Shown piece by piece: positions 23,650 to 35,581 of a stretch of DNA of 64,000 nt. This DNA is from Amyloporia xantha (taxonomy: Eukaryota; Basidiomycota; Agaricomycetes; Polyporales; Adustoporiaceae), in contig JAYKKR010000008.1 of the NCBI GenBank assembly GCA_036971615.1, forward strand, positions 1,364,001 through 1,428,000. The letters run 5' to 3'. The first letter of the stretch is position 1. Each line of letters begins with the position of its first letter. The translations under genes and the position numbers were made by a program. A model generated the notes under the pieces. It had not been told where the DNA came from. It saw only the letters and a program-made list of their open reading frames with translations, and did not search any database.

Positions 23650-25303
23650 ATGTCTACCCTCCGTTCATTTCTCCTCTTGGTTGTGTTCTATTTATTCACG
23701 TCCTCAGCACGTTCACTTCCGCAGGCTGGAAGAGGCGAGGACCTGCTTCATCACCCACCACTCGGGAAGCGTCTGCCTGACACTTGGTATCACCACGAAG
23801 ACCATCCTGCCCACAAGCTCTTTAGGCGTCAAGAGTCGAACGACGGTGTTCAGTATGCCCAAGTTGGCTCGCCGAGTACGTCTTGCTTCAACCGAATTCT
23901 CGGCCTCATATCTCATCGTTGCTTAGCATGGTCCGCTCCTTATCCAACTCACTCGCCCGACCCATCCAACTTGCCACAAGCGTGGGTTGATGCTCTTGAT
24001 TCCGCGGTGTCTGCTGGAAAAATTCCAGGCATACCGCAGTCAACCATGAGTGCGTCCGGGAACCCAACCTACCCCGATGGCCTCGATCCAACCGGGGACG
24101 ACGTCTGCTCGGGCACATACAAGTGTCGGATCGACGGAGATGTGTGGGATGCTCCAGATGGTGTCGTTGGCGCGTGCTTTGATGACGGTCCTCTGCCCGT
24201 ACGTCCAGAAATTTTCAATATCACAATGGCGAACAAGTCTAAGGGGAGTCACTAATCTCAGCCATCGACAAAACTATACGAATTCTTACAAGACCAAGGA
24301 GTGCACGCGACACACTTTATGATTGGCCTCAACATCATCAACAATCCGGACGAATTTACCACGGCATTCGAGACCAACCAAGGTACGAGAAGCTCTGCTA
24401 GAAGATCTCTGTGAAACTTTCCTTCTTCATGCATACGATTTACGTCTATATAGATGACATCGCTGTGCATACCTGGACACATCCTTACATGACCACGCTG
24501 AGTAACTTGCAGCTCGTCGGAGAGTTCGGCTGGTCAATGCAGCTGATCCACAACTCTACCGGTGGACGCCTCCCGCGTTTCTGGCGTCCCCCATATGGTG
24601 ACTCTGACACTCGCGTGCGCGCAATCGCGCTCGAGGTGTTTGGACTGACGACGGTCATGTGGAACCATGAGTGCGCGCGTCTCATTCAATACTGCTTCTG
24701 AATGCAGCTGACACTCTTATTCCCTACAGTACGGAAGACTGGTCCCTCACTACGGGCGGCACGAACATGTCGACCGTGCATGCCTCCCTCGAGCAGTGGT
24801 ACTCCGGGCCGCAGAGCCCGGGGCTCATCATCCTTGAGCACGAGCTGAGCAACCTGAGCGTGCAGGCGTACATCGACGCGTTCCCGCTCATCGCGCAGAG
24901 CGGGTGGAACGTGGTTAGTCTTGCACAGATGGAGGGTGCGGGCGCGTATCAGAATGTCGAGGGCGGGGACGAGAGCGGAGACGTCGGCGAGGTGATGGAG
25001 ACGGAGAGCGTGCTGGTGGATGATGGGAGCGATAGTGAGGCGGACTCGACCGTGGGCGGGACTGGCTTGAATACGCTTGCAGCGACGGCGAACTTCACAT
25101 CGGAGGCCGGGGCTACGCTTCGGACAACGACGGGTGCGTCTGGTACAAAGACCAGTAGTGCTAGTACACACAGCGCGACGGCAAGTGGCCGTGTCACGTC
25201 AACTTCGCAGAAGAGCGGGACTTTGCCGAGATATCGTCTCGAGCTCCTACCGTGGCTTATAGCGTTCGCAGCGGGTCTCCTCACCGCATTCGCCTTCTTG
25301 TGA
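23650..25303 (+). CDS. GPI-anchored chitin deacetylase (carbohydrate esterase 4)
   Basis: Converts cell-wall chitin to chitosan. The start at 23650 gives a clean signal peptide ([22 protein letters not shown]). The polysaccharide-deacetylase domain shows all expected motifs. These are ACFDDGPLP (catalytic Asp and metal Asp), HTWTHPY (metal His-x3-His), RPPYGDSD (catalytic Arg), a Trp-containing region (TTVMWNH / EDWSLT) and LIILEHEL, where the catalytic His is expected. Introns of about 50-70 nt lie after PLP, after ETNQ and after MWNH. A Ser/Thr-rich stalk of roughly 100 residues ([19 protein letters not shown]) leads to a hydrophobic C-terminus [19 protein letters not shown], the usual GPI-attachment signal. 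No chitin-binding module is seen. Confidence 0.93.
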
Positions 25304-25638
25304 GAAGCGGTGTCAGGTATCAAGCCTCTATTTTTCATGCTACTGTCTGTGTTGAATAGTCTTGAACCTCTATCTTTATTCGATTTACTTGCCTGTCCGA
25401 GGCTGTTGACGATGCCACATTGATCATGCTATGTTGTATGCACAGACTATCCTACATGTACGCCGCACAGTAATACGTATTACTCCACACTTGCACCTGT
25501 ATTCCATATATCACATTCGTCTATGATGCACAACGAATGCCATTCTTCTGGATAGTGGACAAGACAAGCTCGATTGCTAGTGAAAATACAGTAAAACAAC
25601 ATTCACCGAACCTCTCTTCTTGTGCTAGTACTCACAGC
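25304..25638. other. convergent 3' intergenic region
   Basis: About 335 AT-rich bases between the ends of the deacetylase and the M28 peptidase genes; no gene is seen. Confidence 0.6.
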
Positions 25639-28600
25639 TTAGACATGGATCTCCTCAGCCAGCCTGTCAATCAGCCCCTTGAGCCTCTCTGCCTCGTACT
25701 TCGCAAGTGTCGCATTGGCCTCAAACGTGATTGCCTCAGTGAGTGCCGGCAATGTCGTCGCGCCGTATCCTACAGACCAGCGATGAGCTTGTCGCCTGCC
25801 AAAGCTATTGTTGCAGACTTACCTAGCCACTTCCCTGGGGCAACACCGAGGTGGCGGTACCACTCACGGTCCTTGATACCGTCTGGATGGATGAACCCGC
25901 GTTCGAACCCACTCAGCTTCTTGTTCACCGCCTGGACACGCTTGACGGCCTGTAGGAACTTCTCGCGGAGCTTGTCATCGATGCCGAAGGGGCGACGACC
26001 GTGAGGTTGGGCTTCGACATGGCAGGTGCCGTCGCGCTTGTGCTGGCGAGCACGACGTCCCTGCTGCTGCTGTTTACTCGCCCAAAGGCCGACACGACCC
26101 TTACCTCCACGCACGTCCGTCTTGGTTCCACGCGCAGGCGACAACGCATGAGCATGCTCGTTGTGGCGCCCGCCTATGCGCTCGAGCTCATCGGGCTTCT
26201 TGTGCTCGCACGGCTTGCCAAAGACTTTCTTGATATTGCACCACGCCTTCCTCAAGTGCTTCCTGATGATCCTGTGCCGTGCAAGTCGTCCGGCGAGACG
26301 CTTCAGCTCGTACTCGGCCTTAACCTTCTCCTCATCGAGCGATTCGCTAGCAGCGCGCAAGGAGCCGATTGACTCCCTGAGATCGGAGAAGTCGACGTCA
26401 AGCGAGCTTGCTGAGGCAATCTGTTCAACACTAAAGAGGAAGTGGTGTGAGCAGAGTATGCGTCCTTATCTTCGTGACTGTGAGATCAATAAACGTACAG
26501 GTCAAGGTATGCATCGAGTTGCACGGTGTAATGAGTTGTGTTGAACGGAAGGATGATGGAGTCTACGAGCCGCAAGGTTTGGAGACCCAAGAACTTGGAA
26601 ACAGCGACCTAAACAAAGTGTCACTGCCGTATACACGCACCGGATGTAATCAGGCGTACATGTCTCAAAAATCCTGGATCAGCATACAGCTCCTGCCACC
26701 GCTCTGAGTCAAATACAGAATGATAGTGGTAAACCGGGTCTGAAAGAGTTGAGGTGAAGCCATGGTTCGTGCTTGCAATCTAATCAGAATAAACCAAGTC
26801 ATCAGAGTCATTCCTGGACTTTACTCCCATGCTACAAGGAAAACATACACCGATACGCTGCAGGAACACGGTGTAGTCACTTCCAGAGCCAAGCACGCCC
26901 ACCCCCAACTCATCCGCGGATGCTTGAAGTTGTGCTTGCTCCTCCTCGTACGCTGCCAAGGCTTCCTGGTCGATATGTTCATGCGTACCGTACAATGGGC
27001 CTTGGTCCTTTGTCGCGTCCCAGAGAGTCAAACCAGGCTTGGTCGGGTGCGCGATGTCTTCGGCAGCCGAGCGCATAAAATGAGCAAGCGATGGTGAGGC
27101 GGAGCTGTAGAAGCGCGAGCCGCCAACAGAGGCGTCTGAGAGTGAGAAGTACTGTCAGACAGGATCAAAAGGCAGATGAGAGAGGCGCGACAAACCCAAG
27201 TTGAGGTATGCTACGACGTGCTGCTCGATCCAATCGGAGAAGTCCTCGCCCCATTCGGTGCTGCCTATCAATCCATACTGCGGATGGGAAATAATGAGAT
27301 AAAGGATATACCGGGAGTAGAGGCTCGTGCGTACCTCCTCGGCATCCCAGCTAGCGATGAGGATCGTTCTGAGCGGCTTCCATCCATCCTTGAGTAGAGC
27401 TCCCAACCCACGGATGACCTCGTGAATAGAGGCTGTTCCGGAAGAAGGGTCGCTACCACCCATTACCTAAGAGCAAACAGCTCAGAATGGCATCGCGCAC
27501 GATTTGATATGTATAGTTACCCAAGCTACGAGAGAATATCAGCGCATATATCGAAGTCAGCGTCAGAAGACGCACCATCTCTGTGGTTCCCAAGAACGAC
27601 CACCTCGTCCTTGATGTGTCCGGGAATGACACCCATGGTGTTCCAGATCGGAATGACCCTGTCATCCACTTTGTGGACCATCAGTACAAGTTCCTCTCAT
27701 CCTGAGCGCTCTCTAGGATGCACTCACCGTGGTTAACAAGAGAGATTGTGCGGTCGTTCCCGCCCTCCTTGATCTCCTCTAGGAGCACCTTCGCATTGGC
27801 CCACGAGATCGGTAAACTAGGGATGCTCGGGATGTTTGTACCGTCTGTACGGGTGCTATTTTCGTAAGAAGGGTAGCCAGGAGTGGTCGGGTCGCTGCAG
27901 GGCGCATACAGCCAACGATTGTGAGCAGGAGCACGAGCATGTGAGAGATGGCTCACCCAGGGTAGATGGAGAGGAATTGTGTGCTACCACGCTGAACAGA
28001 CGTTGGGTTGCGTGCAGGACCAATAGGGTAGCTGTCGGGAAGTTAGTGGACATCCGTGAAGGGGGAAGGAACGAATAGATCGTTGCAATGAAAAGACAGA
28101 AAAAGACAGCACCAGTACTGTTCGTTTTGTCAGGGACAGGAAGAGAAGACGTACGGTTCGTAACCATTCTCCACGGTGACGGTTCCGTCGTCGCGAGGGT
28201 CAGAATAGATGAGACAAGCAACAGCACCGAGTTCCTGTGCGCCCTTGACCTACGACGACGTTTCAGAACTTGGGAGACGAGAGCTTGTTCATACAAGAAA
28301 CGCACCTTAAGGCCACGGAAGACTCCTCCATAGCGAGTGATCACGATTTTCCCCTTGAGATCGACACCTGCAGCACATGAGCCAACCGAAGAAGCTGTAT
28401 CTTCGATGTTACCTACCCATCTCCACAAGCGCATCATAGTCCTGTTTCCTGCCATAGTGCGCATACACCAACTTGCCCTTCGCCTCCCCGCCGCGGCTCA
28501 GCCCATGGAAGGTCGGCACCGCGTCCTTGTACTTCCCAGCTTCCGGATCCGTCTCGTCGGCCTGCTCTTCCAGCTCCGCGCCCCACACCGCCTCGCCATC

Positions 28601-29253
28601 CTCATCGAGTATCTCCAGACTGCGGTCGAGCGGCGTGTTCATCACGGGGTAGTAGACGTCGATCCATGCTGTAGGGCCGGCGAGGGCGGACGAGGAGGCC
28701 GAGATAGTGGCATTGCGCGACTCGGGGGTGCCGGCGGAGAACACGGGCAGTGGCGAGGGCACAGCGATGCCGAGTTCGGTCTGGAGGAGCTCGAGGAAGT
28801 CCGTAGCTGTCCTGTAGTCGCCGGGGGTACCCGCCATGTGGGGTGAAGTTGCGTACTGGCGCGAGGCGGCGATGGCGCTTGCGGGGTTAGGCACAGTCCT
28901 GGTATTTGGTCAGTTAAGAATGGTTCGAGGAAAGGTTCGAGCACAGCGACTTACATGAAGATGTCCTCTGCTAGCTTACCGAAGGGTACCTTCTTGTGCT
29001 TGAGACCCTTCGCGGGACGCTCGCCGAACGCTTGCGCGATCCATACGCCTTGTTGTTCATCAATTTCCTTCTTGAGGGCACAGAACCAGCACCCGAGATA
29101 GTAGACGATGGTGCAGAAGGTTAGACTTCCCAACAGTAGTCTTCGGATAGGGAGCGTGCGGCGGCCCCGAGCTGACGGAGCTGCCACCGCTGGGGCGGGA
29201 ATGGCATCTGGCTGCTTTTTAAAGTAGCCCGCTGGGAGCTTTTCGCTCTCCAT
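25639..29253 (-). CDS. membrane M28 metallopeptidase (glutamate carboxypeptidase II type)
   Basis: Type II membrane zinc aminopeptidase/carboxypeptidase related to human PSMA and yeast Vps70/Tre proteins. The N-terminus ([11 protein letters not shown]) is followed by one membrane segment ([19 protein letters not shown]). A PA domain follows ([69 protein letters not shown]). The catalytic part shows zinc ligands and general base in [41 protein letters not shown] and [11 protein letters not shown]. The C-terminal dimerisation domain ends [14 protein letters not shown] to RLAEEIHV, with a stop at 25639. About a dozen introns were placed by homology. A basic, Gln-rich insertion (about 26000-26150) interrupts the dimerisation domain between [11 protein letters not shown] and [16 protein letters not shown]. 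Substrate is unknown. Confidence 0.9.
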
Positions 29254-29898
29254 GGTGTTACGTCGTGGTCAGAGTGAGAAGAGGCTCATGCAAACGTTAA
29301 CTGCGGAACTGTGAGTTGTCGCGATCGGCGTCCACGCGATAGTGTGCCCTGAATACGAAGGTAGATCCTATAGGCTATCTGCAGTGATAAGTCGAAACCT
29401 ATAAGTTGCGAGCTTGATGCAGGCAGTGATGAAGAGTTGTGCTTGGGAGTGTATTATCCAGGAATAATTTGGACCAGGAGCAGACTCAGAGACGGTGGGA
29501 CTTATGAGTATGAGGACCCTGGGTCGGAAATGATATCATCCGCACATGATCTCAGCCGCAGCAAACGCGTCGCGTCAATCGAGACGCGTCGGTGGCACCA
29601 GTTTGCTAGTCCAGCCTCGCACCTTTTCGGTCTAAGTACGTATCCCCACCCTCTCGCTGCTCTAAGAGATGCGCTCAAACAGTGCACTCCTGTTGTCGCT
29701 ATGGGGCTCTCATCCACCATTGTCATTTGGTGGGCGTCTCCCCATATCTCCATGGAACGAACAGCCTCAGCCTAAACCATATCATCAAATCCATAGCAGA
29801 CAGAACACGGCTATGCTACATTATAGTACACACATATTCTTTCCAGTCGTCACAAACACGTTACATTGTCAATCATCCATTTAACCCGCACCACTGCC
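29254..29898. other. M28 peptidase promoter / GLC3 3' region
   Basis: About 645 bases between tandem minus-strand genes. Two MCB-type acgcgt sites, 29565-29570 and 29584-29589, flank cgcgtcaatcgag in a near-palindromic block some 310-340 bases upstream of the peptidase start. No gene is seen. Confidence 0.45.
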
Positions 29899-32328
29899 TT
29901 AATCCTTCCCGAGAACAATGCAAGTGCGGCTTGGGATGTATACCTGCTTGGATTATCATGAACCGATCTCCCCTAGAATCGACCTGAAATGTCGGACTGA
30001 CCTGTATCCAGTTCTTCCTTCCGTTCCACTCCATCGGCGTCGTGAAGTACTGCCCGCCCGCAGTCACGTTCTCGAACCCGCCAAACTGCTTCTCGTCGCT
30101 GCTCAGCACGACGCGGTATTCGCCCGGAATCTCCACCCCGACGCGGTAGTCTGTGAACGAGTTCGTCGGGTGGGAGTTGAATATGAACAGCAGCCCCGCG
30201 CGCTCGTACACGACCACCTTGTCCACCTCGTGCTTCAGAGAGACATACGCAGGTTCCGCGGCGAGCCATCCGTACTTCTCCTCTGCGTGATTCATCGCCT
30301 TGTCGAACTCATTCATGTACTTGTATCGGAGGAGCGGGTCATCTACTACGTTCCACTGCCGCCGAGCATAATGGAAGGAGTTGCCGTTGCCTTCACGCGG
30401 GAAGTCAAGCCACTACGAACGTGAACAATAAGTATCATTATCGCGAACTTATATGCAGACCGGCCATACCTCTGGGTGTCCAAATTCATTTCCTTCAAAG
30501 TTGAGGTAGCCTTCGCCTCCCAGTGAGTGCACTAGGAGACTGTGAAGGATAAATGTGAGCACGCGCAATTACTCCTAGCGCCTCACTCACCGAATCATCT
30601 TATGCAACGCGATCCCCCTCGCAATGACAGGCGTATACTCGGACAAATCTGACATATTCGTGTACATCTCTTTGTCCATCAGCCAGAACGCGAGTGTCTT
30701 GTCCCCCACCAATGCCTGGTCATGGCTCTCCGCGTACGCGATGCTCTTCTCGCGGTATCGTCGATTTGTCAACGTGTGTACGATGTTGCTCATATCCCAT
30801 TCGTCGTCGCGCTTGTGCTTCAGCAGCTTAATCCACATGTCCGGAATCGCCATAGACAGACGGTAGTCAAACCCGACCCCACCACGCGAGACGGGCACGC
30901 AGAGAAGCGGCATGCCGGACACGTCCTCGGCGATAGTAATGCAGGAGGGATTGAGTGCGTGCATTGCATCATTTGCCTTTGGGCATTATCAGCGGTAGCA
31001 AGGAATAATGGAACGTTGTTCACGCACAATCATCAGGTATACGATCGCCTCAAGGTCCGCCGCCTCCCCGAAGTACTCGTGGTACCCGCCCGAAAAGCCG
31101 GTCCCGATTCCATGATGCACATACATCATGCTTGTCACCCCGTCGAACCGGAAGCCGTCGAAGTGATATTCATCCATCCAGAAGCGCAGGTTGCTGAGGA
31201 GGAAACGCAGCACCTCGTAGCTGCCGTAGTTAAAGAGACGGCTGTCCCAGAGCTCGTGCCGCCCCTTAGCGCCCTCGTGGAAATACTGGTGGTCCGTCCC
31301 GTCGAATTGATTCAGTCCGTCGAGCACGTTCTTGCTTGCGTGTGAGTGCACAATGTCGAGGAGGACGGTGAGGCCCATGCTGTGCGCGGTGTCGACGAGT
31401 TCTTTGAGGTCTTCAGGTGTGCCGTAGCGCGAACTAGCGGCGAAGAAACTTGTCACTTGGTATCCGAATGCTGGTGGATACACTTAGACAACTTTGCACG
31501 CAAAGGACATGCTGTTGAACGTACAAGCGTAGTATGCATGCTCCATGACCGCCATAAGCTGGATGGTGTTGTAGCCCAAATCCCTGATCCTCGGCAGCAT
31601 ATGTGCTGTGAACTCCTTGTATGTGCCGACACGGTACTCCGACGTGGAAATACCTACATGGCCCTCGTATATGCGCACACTCCTCGGCTGGGGCGGGCTG
31701 GGGTGCTTAAATTGGTAACGCTGCGCCGCTGGCGGGTTCCAGAACCGTGCGTCATATACAGGCGAAACAGACAGATCTTGAGTGACGCGCTTGATCCACG
31801 CAGGGAGGCGTTCGATGCGCTCTCCGGAGGGTGTCACCATCGATATCTAAAGCGGCATAGTGAGAAGTGTCACTGTGTACAGAGGTGAGGACACACTTTG
31901 ATTTTAGAGTCGTGCGGGATCGCGCAGACACCGGGCTCCTTCGGAGGTATGGTGATCTCCCAAACACCAAAGGTGTCTCTGACCATGGGATGAGATGACC
32001 TATTCCAATCGTCTACTCCCATCGTCACCCATCAGTACCACATCCGGAACCAAACGACAGACGGCGCGTACGCACTGAAGTCGCCGATCAAGACCGCCTC
32101 TTTTGCATTCGGCGCCCATTCCCTGTAGACCACCTCGCCATTGTCGCGGACGTGAAGTCCAAACTTGAGATACCCTTTGGTGAATTGGTCGTAGCCGCCC
32201 TCGTTCTGCTCGATTGTGTCCTTCCACTTCCTGAACGCGTCGTGGCGGTGAATGATCGCGGGCACATTCTGCTCGAGCCACGGATCGACGTCGAGCACGG
32301 TCTTCGCGTCGATGGGGGCAGTAGGCAT
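29899..32328 (-). CDS. GLC3: 1,4-alpha-glucan (glycogen) branching enzyme
   Basis: Creates alpha-1,6 branches during glycogen synthesis in the cytosol; GH13 family. The start at 32328 gives [20 protein letters not shown], then the CBM48-like region ([20 protein letters not shown]). The catalytic barrel has [18 protein letters not shown] (region I), [14 protein letters not shown] (region II, nucleophile Asp), [11 protein letters not shown] (region III, acid Glu) and [14 protein letters not shown] (region IV). The C-terminal domain contains [20 protein letters not shown] and ends [17 protein letters not shown] after an intron of about 60 nt, with a stop at 29899-29901. At least six introns interrupt it. 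All catalytic motifs are intact, and the expected length of about 690 residues is normal. Confidence 0.94.
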
Positions 32329-32610
32329 GTTGGGGTGCTGTGGGTATAGAGCGGCGGGAGAGGTGTGCGGATGGATTGGGGGAATGAGCCCCAGTCTCCA
32401 GGCTCAGCTTCCCGTCCAGACGCGTCCTGACATCACCCCACGTGATGCGGGGCAGCAGGCCACGTGGTCGAGACGCGGGCGGGGGAGGAACCTCGGCGAC
32501 ATCGCGCTCAGGCACAACGGACAGTGACCAGCGCAAGGAAGGGTCTTGCCTGTCAGCTGCGCAATGTGAGCACTCATGTAACTCTTGCGTCGACCACATC
32601 ATTTCCAGCT
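32329..32610. promoter_or_regulatory. shared divergent promoter of GLC3 and membrane spermidine-synthase-like gene
   Basis: A 282-bp spacer with two CACGTG palindromes (32439-32444 and 32461-32466) exactly 22 bp apart and one acgcgt (about 32419-32424). Two CACGTG boxes on roughly the same helix face suggest paired binding by bHLH factors. Regulation is inferred. Confidence 0.45.
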
Positions 32611-35177
32611 ATGCCTCCAGCAGCGCAAGCAAAGAACGTGGTACTCTCCAACGTCATTTCGAAGGCAATTTCAGTCTTCGTTCTGCTCGGTCTCTCGCTC
32701 GCAGTCTTCGCCTATCGACGATCTCTCATACCCTTGTATGGTTCTGCGCCGACGGACCACCATTTTAGCAAGACCGTGTGGGTGGCATGCATCATAGGAA
32801 GCTTCGCACCAACTGTGTCCGTCTCCTATGCCACCCTTGCAGCGGGAGTGCTGCTATGCCTTATGCCAAACTCGGCGTATTGGGCGGCAGTATATACGGG
32901 AAGGATGGGTAACGTCGTATGGGGACCGGTGGCGACGCACCTGCTTGTGATTACCCCTGTCATTGCGCTAAGCGTTGCGATTGTAAAGGCCTTGCAAGTG
33001 AGTTCATCTTTTCGTTGCCGCCTTTTCCGGGATGCATGAGCCAAGCTCTCTATTGTGGTCCAGACACGACCCATTGCTAGGGAGCTTCTATGAGAGTCTA
33101 CATAGTTGCTATTCTCAGCCACGCCGAGTGACTTGCCGTCGCCAATGTATCTCACTCTGCCGAACTTAAACTATCGCAATTGGATGTGCATGCTACATAT
33201 GTCTTCCCCCCTACCCATACTTACCTTTGATTCGCGTTGTGCATACGTTACCTTGCTGTCATATGTTGGAGATACCTTTGGCTTAACCGGAGTCACGGTC
33301 CCCCCTAGGTCTCATGTCACTGCAGACCACCATGCTGATCTCCCTCGCAGCAAACCCCTGATCAGCAAGATAATGCGGCACCCCAGCAAATGATCACCCT
33401 TCCTGTTGCTCAGACTTCCATAATGGCTCTGCAGGATCTTTGGCCAGTCATCCCCTACCTCAAGGACATCCCAGAGAACCAAATCGTAAGAGGCCCGTTC
33501 ATATATGCCTTTTCAGATCCAGTGACTAATCTGATGTAGCTTCTACAAGCTGGCAGCCTAGCTCTCGTCATTTGGGCTGTTTCTCCCTTAATGTCGTCGC
33601 CTCCACCTACAGCTGTTCAACCACCGGCTTCACAGGAAGATTCCAAATCACCAATCTCCCCAAGTCCGAAAAAGAAATCATCGCATAAAAGGAAAGCCTT
33701 CAAACATCAAGCCACCTACGTCACAGCCGACACCCCAACAAGTCCAATCAGCGCCTGTAGCCCAACACGCCCCGTCGAAATCAGCCCGCCCGAACTTTGC
33801 GCGCCTCATCATCCTCCCCCTCCTGCCTTTCCTGACATCCACCGTCCTTCAGCCTCCCACCCTTCTCAAGCCCCTCACACAGCCCTATCTCCACCCCGCA
33901 TATCCCCTCCGCATCCTCTCTTCCGTCCGCTCGCCCATCTCCGGCGTCGTCCTCGTGGGCGAGGTGCTCCCGCCGTACGCGGACAAGCCCGCTCTCGGGA
34001 ACGTGCACTCGGTGCGCTACCTCCGCGCGGGGCACTCCCTCCTGGGCGGGGCGTGGATTGGCGAGTTGGCCACTCTGGGGCGTGACGGTACAGGCCCAGC
34101 GGGGTGGGACGAGGCAGGCGAGCCGGTGGGCGATTCAGTGTATCATGCGTTCATGCTGCAGGAGGTAGCTAGGCTGGCGGAGAAGCCTGGAGGTGGGGAG
34201 CGCGAGAACGCCTTGGTGATGTGCGCATTGTGCTTGGCTATCTGCTCGTACGACATGCTGATGACGATGATTTGAATAGTGGCCTAGGTACGGGGGTGGC
34301 TGCCTCTGCGCTCATGCGGAGCAATGTCTCCACCACCATAGTGGAGATCGACCCCGCCGTGTACGACGCTGCGAAGCGGTTTTTCGCGCTTCCAGAGCCG
34401 GCGCCCGGAAAGATGATCATCAAGGATGCGAAAGGGTGGCTGAGGGGACGTGTGCGAGGGCTTGAGAGTGAGGTTGCGACGGAGGACGCCCTGGAAGCAG
34501 AAAGTTCAGGCCAGGACCAAGAGTTGTACGATATCATCCTACATGACGTCTTCACGGGTGGTGGCCTGCCTGCGCATGTTTTCACACAACAGTTCTGGAA
34601 TGATACCAAAGTGCTAATGCAGCCTGATGGTGTACTCGCGGTGGTGCGTCTCACGCATGATTATGTAGATTGAATAGCTGACTAATTTGGCGACTTCCAA
34701 CGGCCAGAATTTCGCAGGGCTGCTCACCTCAGAATCCTCCAAAGCCATTGTGCTTACTCTGCAGTCCGTATTTGGATACTGTCGTGCGTTCTGCGATGAG
34801 CTTGACCCTGGGGAGAAAGCGCGGGACGAATACCATAATTGGGTGAGCCGCTTGGTATCTAGAATCACTTGTGTGTGCCCTAACATTCGTGTTACCAGGT
34901 ATTCCTTTGCACGCCATCAACTACACCGCTCAAATTCAGAGCACCAAATGGAAAGGATTTCTTCGGCTCAGTGCAACGCTCGCAGATCTTCAGTACACTG
35001 TCCCGACGTGAAATCGACTTGGCGTTTGTTGCGGGAAGTGTTCCTGAGAAACAAAGAGGCCAGTACATCTTGACAGATGCCCAGAACCCCCTTGCCAAGT
35101 GGCAAGAAAAGGAGGCACTAAGTCACTGGAATATCATGAGACAGGTGTTCCCAGACGTCATCTGGGAGACGTATTAA
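32611..35177 (+). CDS. multi-pass membrane protein fused to spermidine-synthase-like SAM-binding domain
   Basis: Function unknown; similar fusions in fungi are annotated only as spermine/spermidine synthase-like. The start at 32611 (MPPAAQAKNVVLSNVI) leads into hydrophobic segments (SVFVLLGLSLAVFAY, KTVWVACIIGSFAPTVSVSY, HLLVITPVIALSVAIVKAL), a further exon MALQDLWPVIPYLKDIPENQ/ILLQAGSLALVIW, and FARLIILPLLPFLTS. The soluble part reads RYLRAGHSLLGGAWIG, SVYHAFMLQE, then the nucleotide-binding motif GLGTGVAASAL with acidic TTIVEIDPAVYDAA, YDIILHDVFTGG and DGVLAV/NFAGLL. It ends QVFPDVIWETY. The frames between 32998 and 33390 and around 33600-33720 cannot be joined cleanly by eye, so unresolved introns or very small exons are likely. 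Whether it makes polyamines is untested; the active-site set of true spermidine synthase is not obvious. Confidence 0.7.
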
Positions 35178-35581
35178 GAGTTGCTTGCTGTTCCTGTTAT
35201 GTAGTAGATAATCATTGGATCATGTATGTATCTGTGCCTGAACGGAAGTACACGTCCTTTGTTTATGCTACGGTACTTCCAATCATTCTCTAGATCTACC
35301 GGCACCCGGGTAACGCGACGCGACTCAGTCGACGCGTCGGTCACGTCTACGCCACGATCACGTGGTGATGGTCACGGTTCTGTGGTTTGAAAATGTGGCT
35401 CCTGTATCTTGTCAGCAAAGCGCACGGTGACAACCCCTTGCGCAGGTACTGTCGCCTGCTTGTTTCTACTTGCTCTTGTCAATCACCCCGCCCTCCATTG
35501 TTGACTCCGCCAAACAGACCACTATAAAAGCGGCTCAAGCTGACCCATTTCCTGATTTTGCACCTGTTTAATTACTCCATC
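35178..35581. promoter_or_regulatory. RCC1 upstream region with MCB-like and CACGTG sites
   Basis: About 400 bases. acgcgacgcgact is followed by acgcgt at 35332-35337, a CACGTG at 35359-35364 inside atcacgtggtgat, and a TATA box further down. The arrangement suggests cell-cycle control of RCC1; inferred only. Confidence 0.45.
35523..35530 (+). promoter_or_regulatory. TATA box of RCC1
   Basis: tataaaag, 59 bases before the ATG at 35582, a normal spacing for a fungal promoter with a short leader. Confidence 0.5.

Noticed and set aside
28925..28945. ggttcga motifs checked as tRNA T-loops
   Set aside because: They lie in an intron of the M28 peptidase gene, with no cloverleaf or A-box partner around them.
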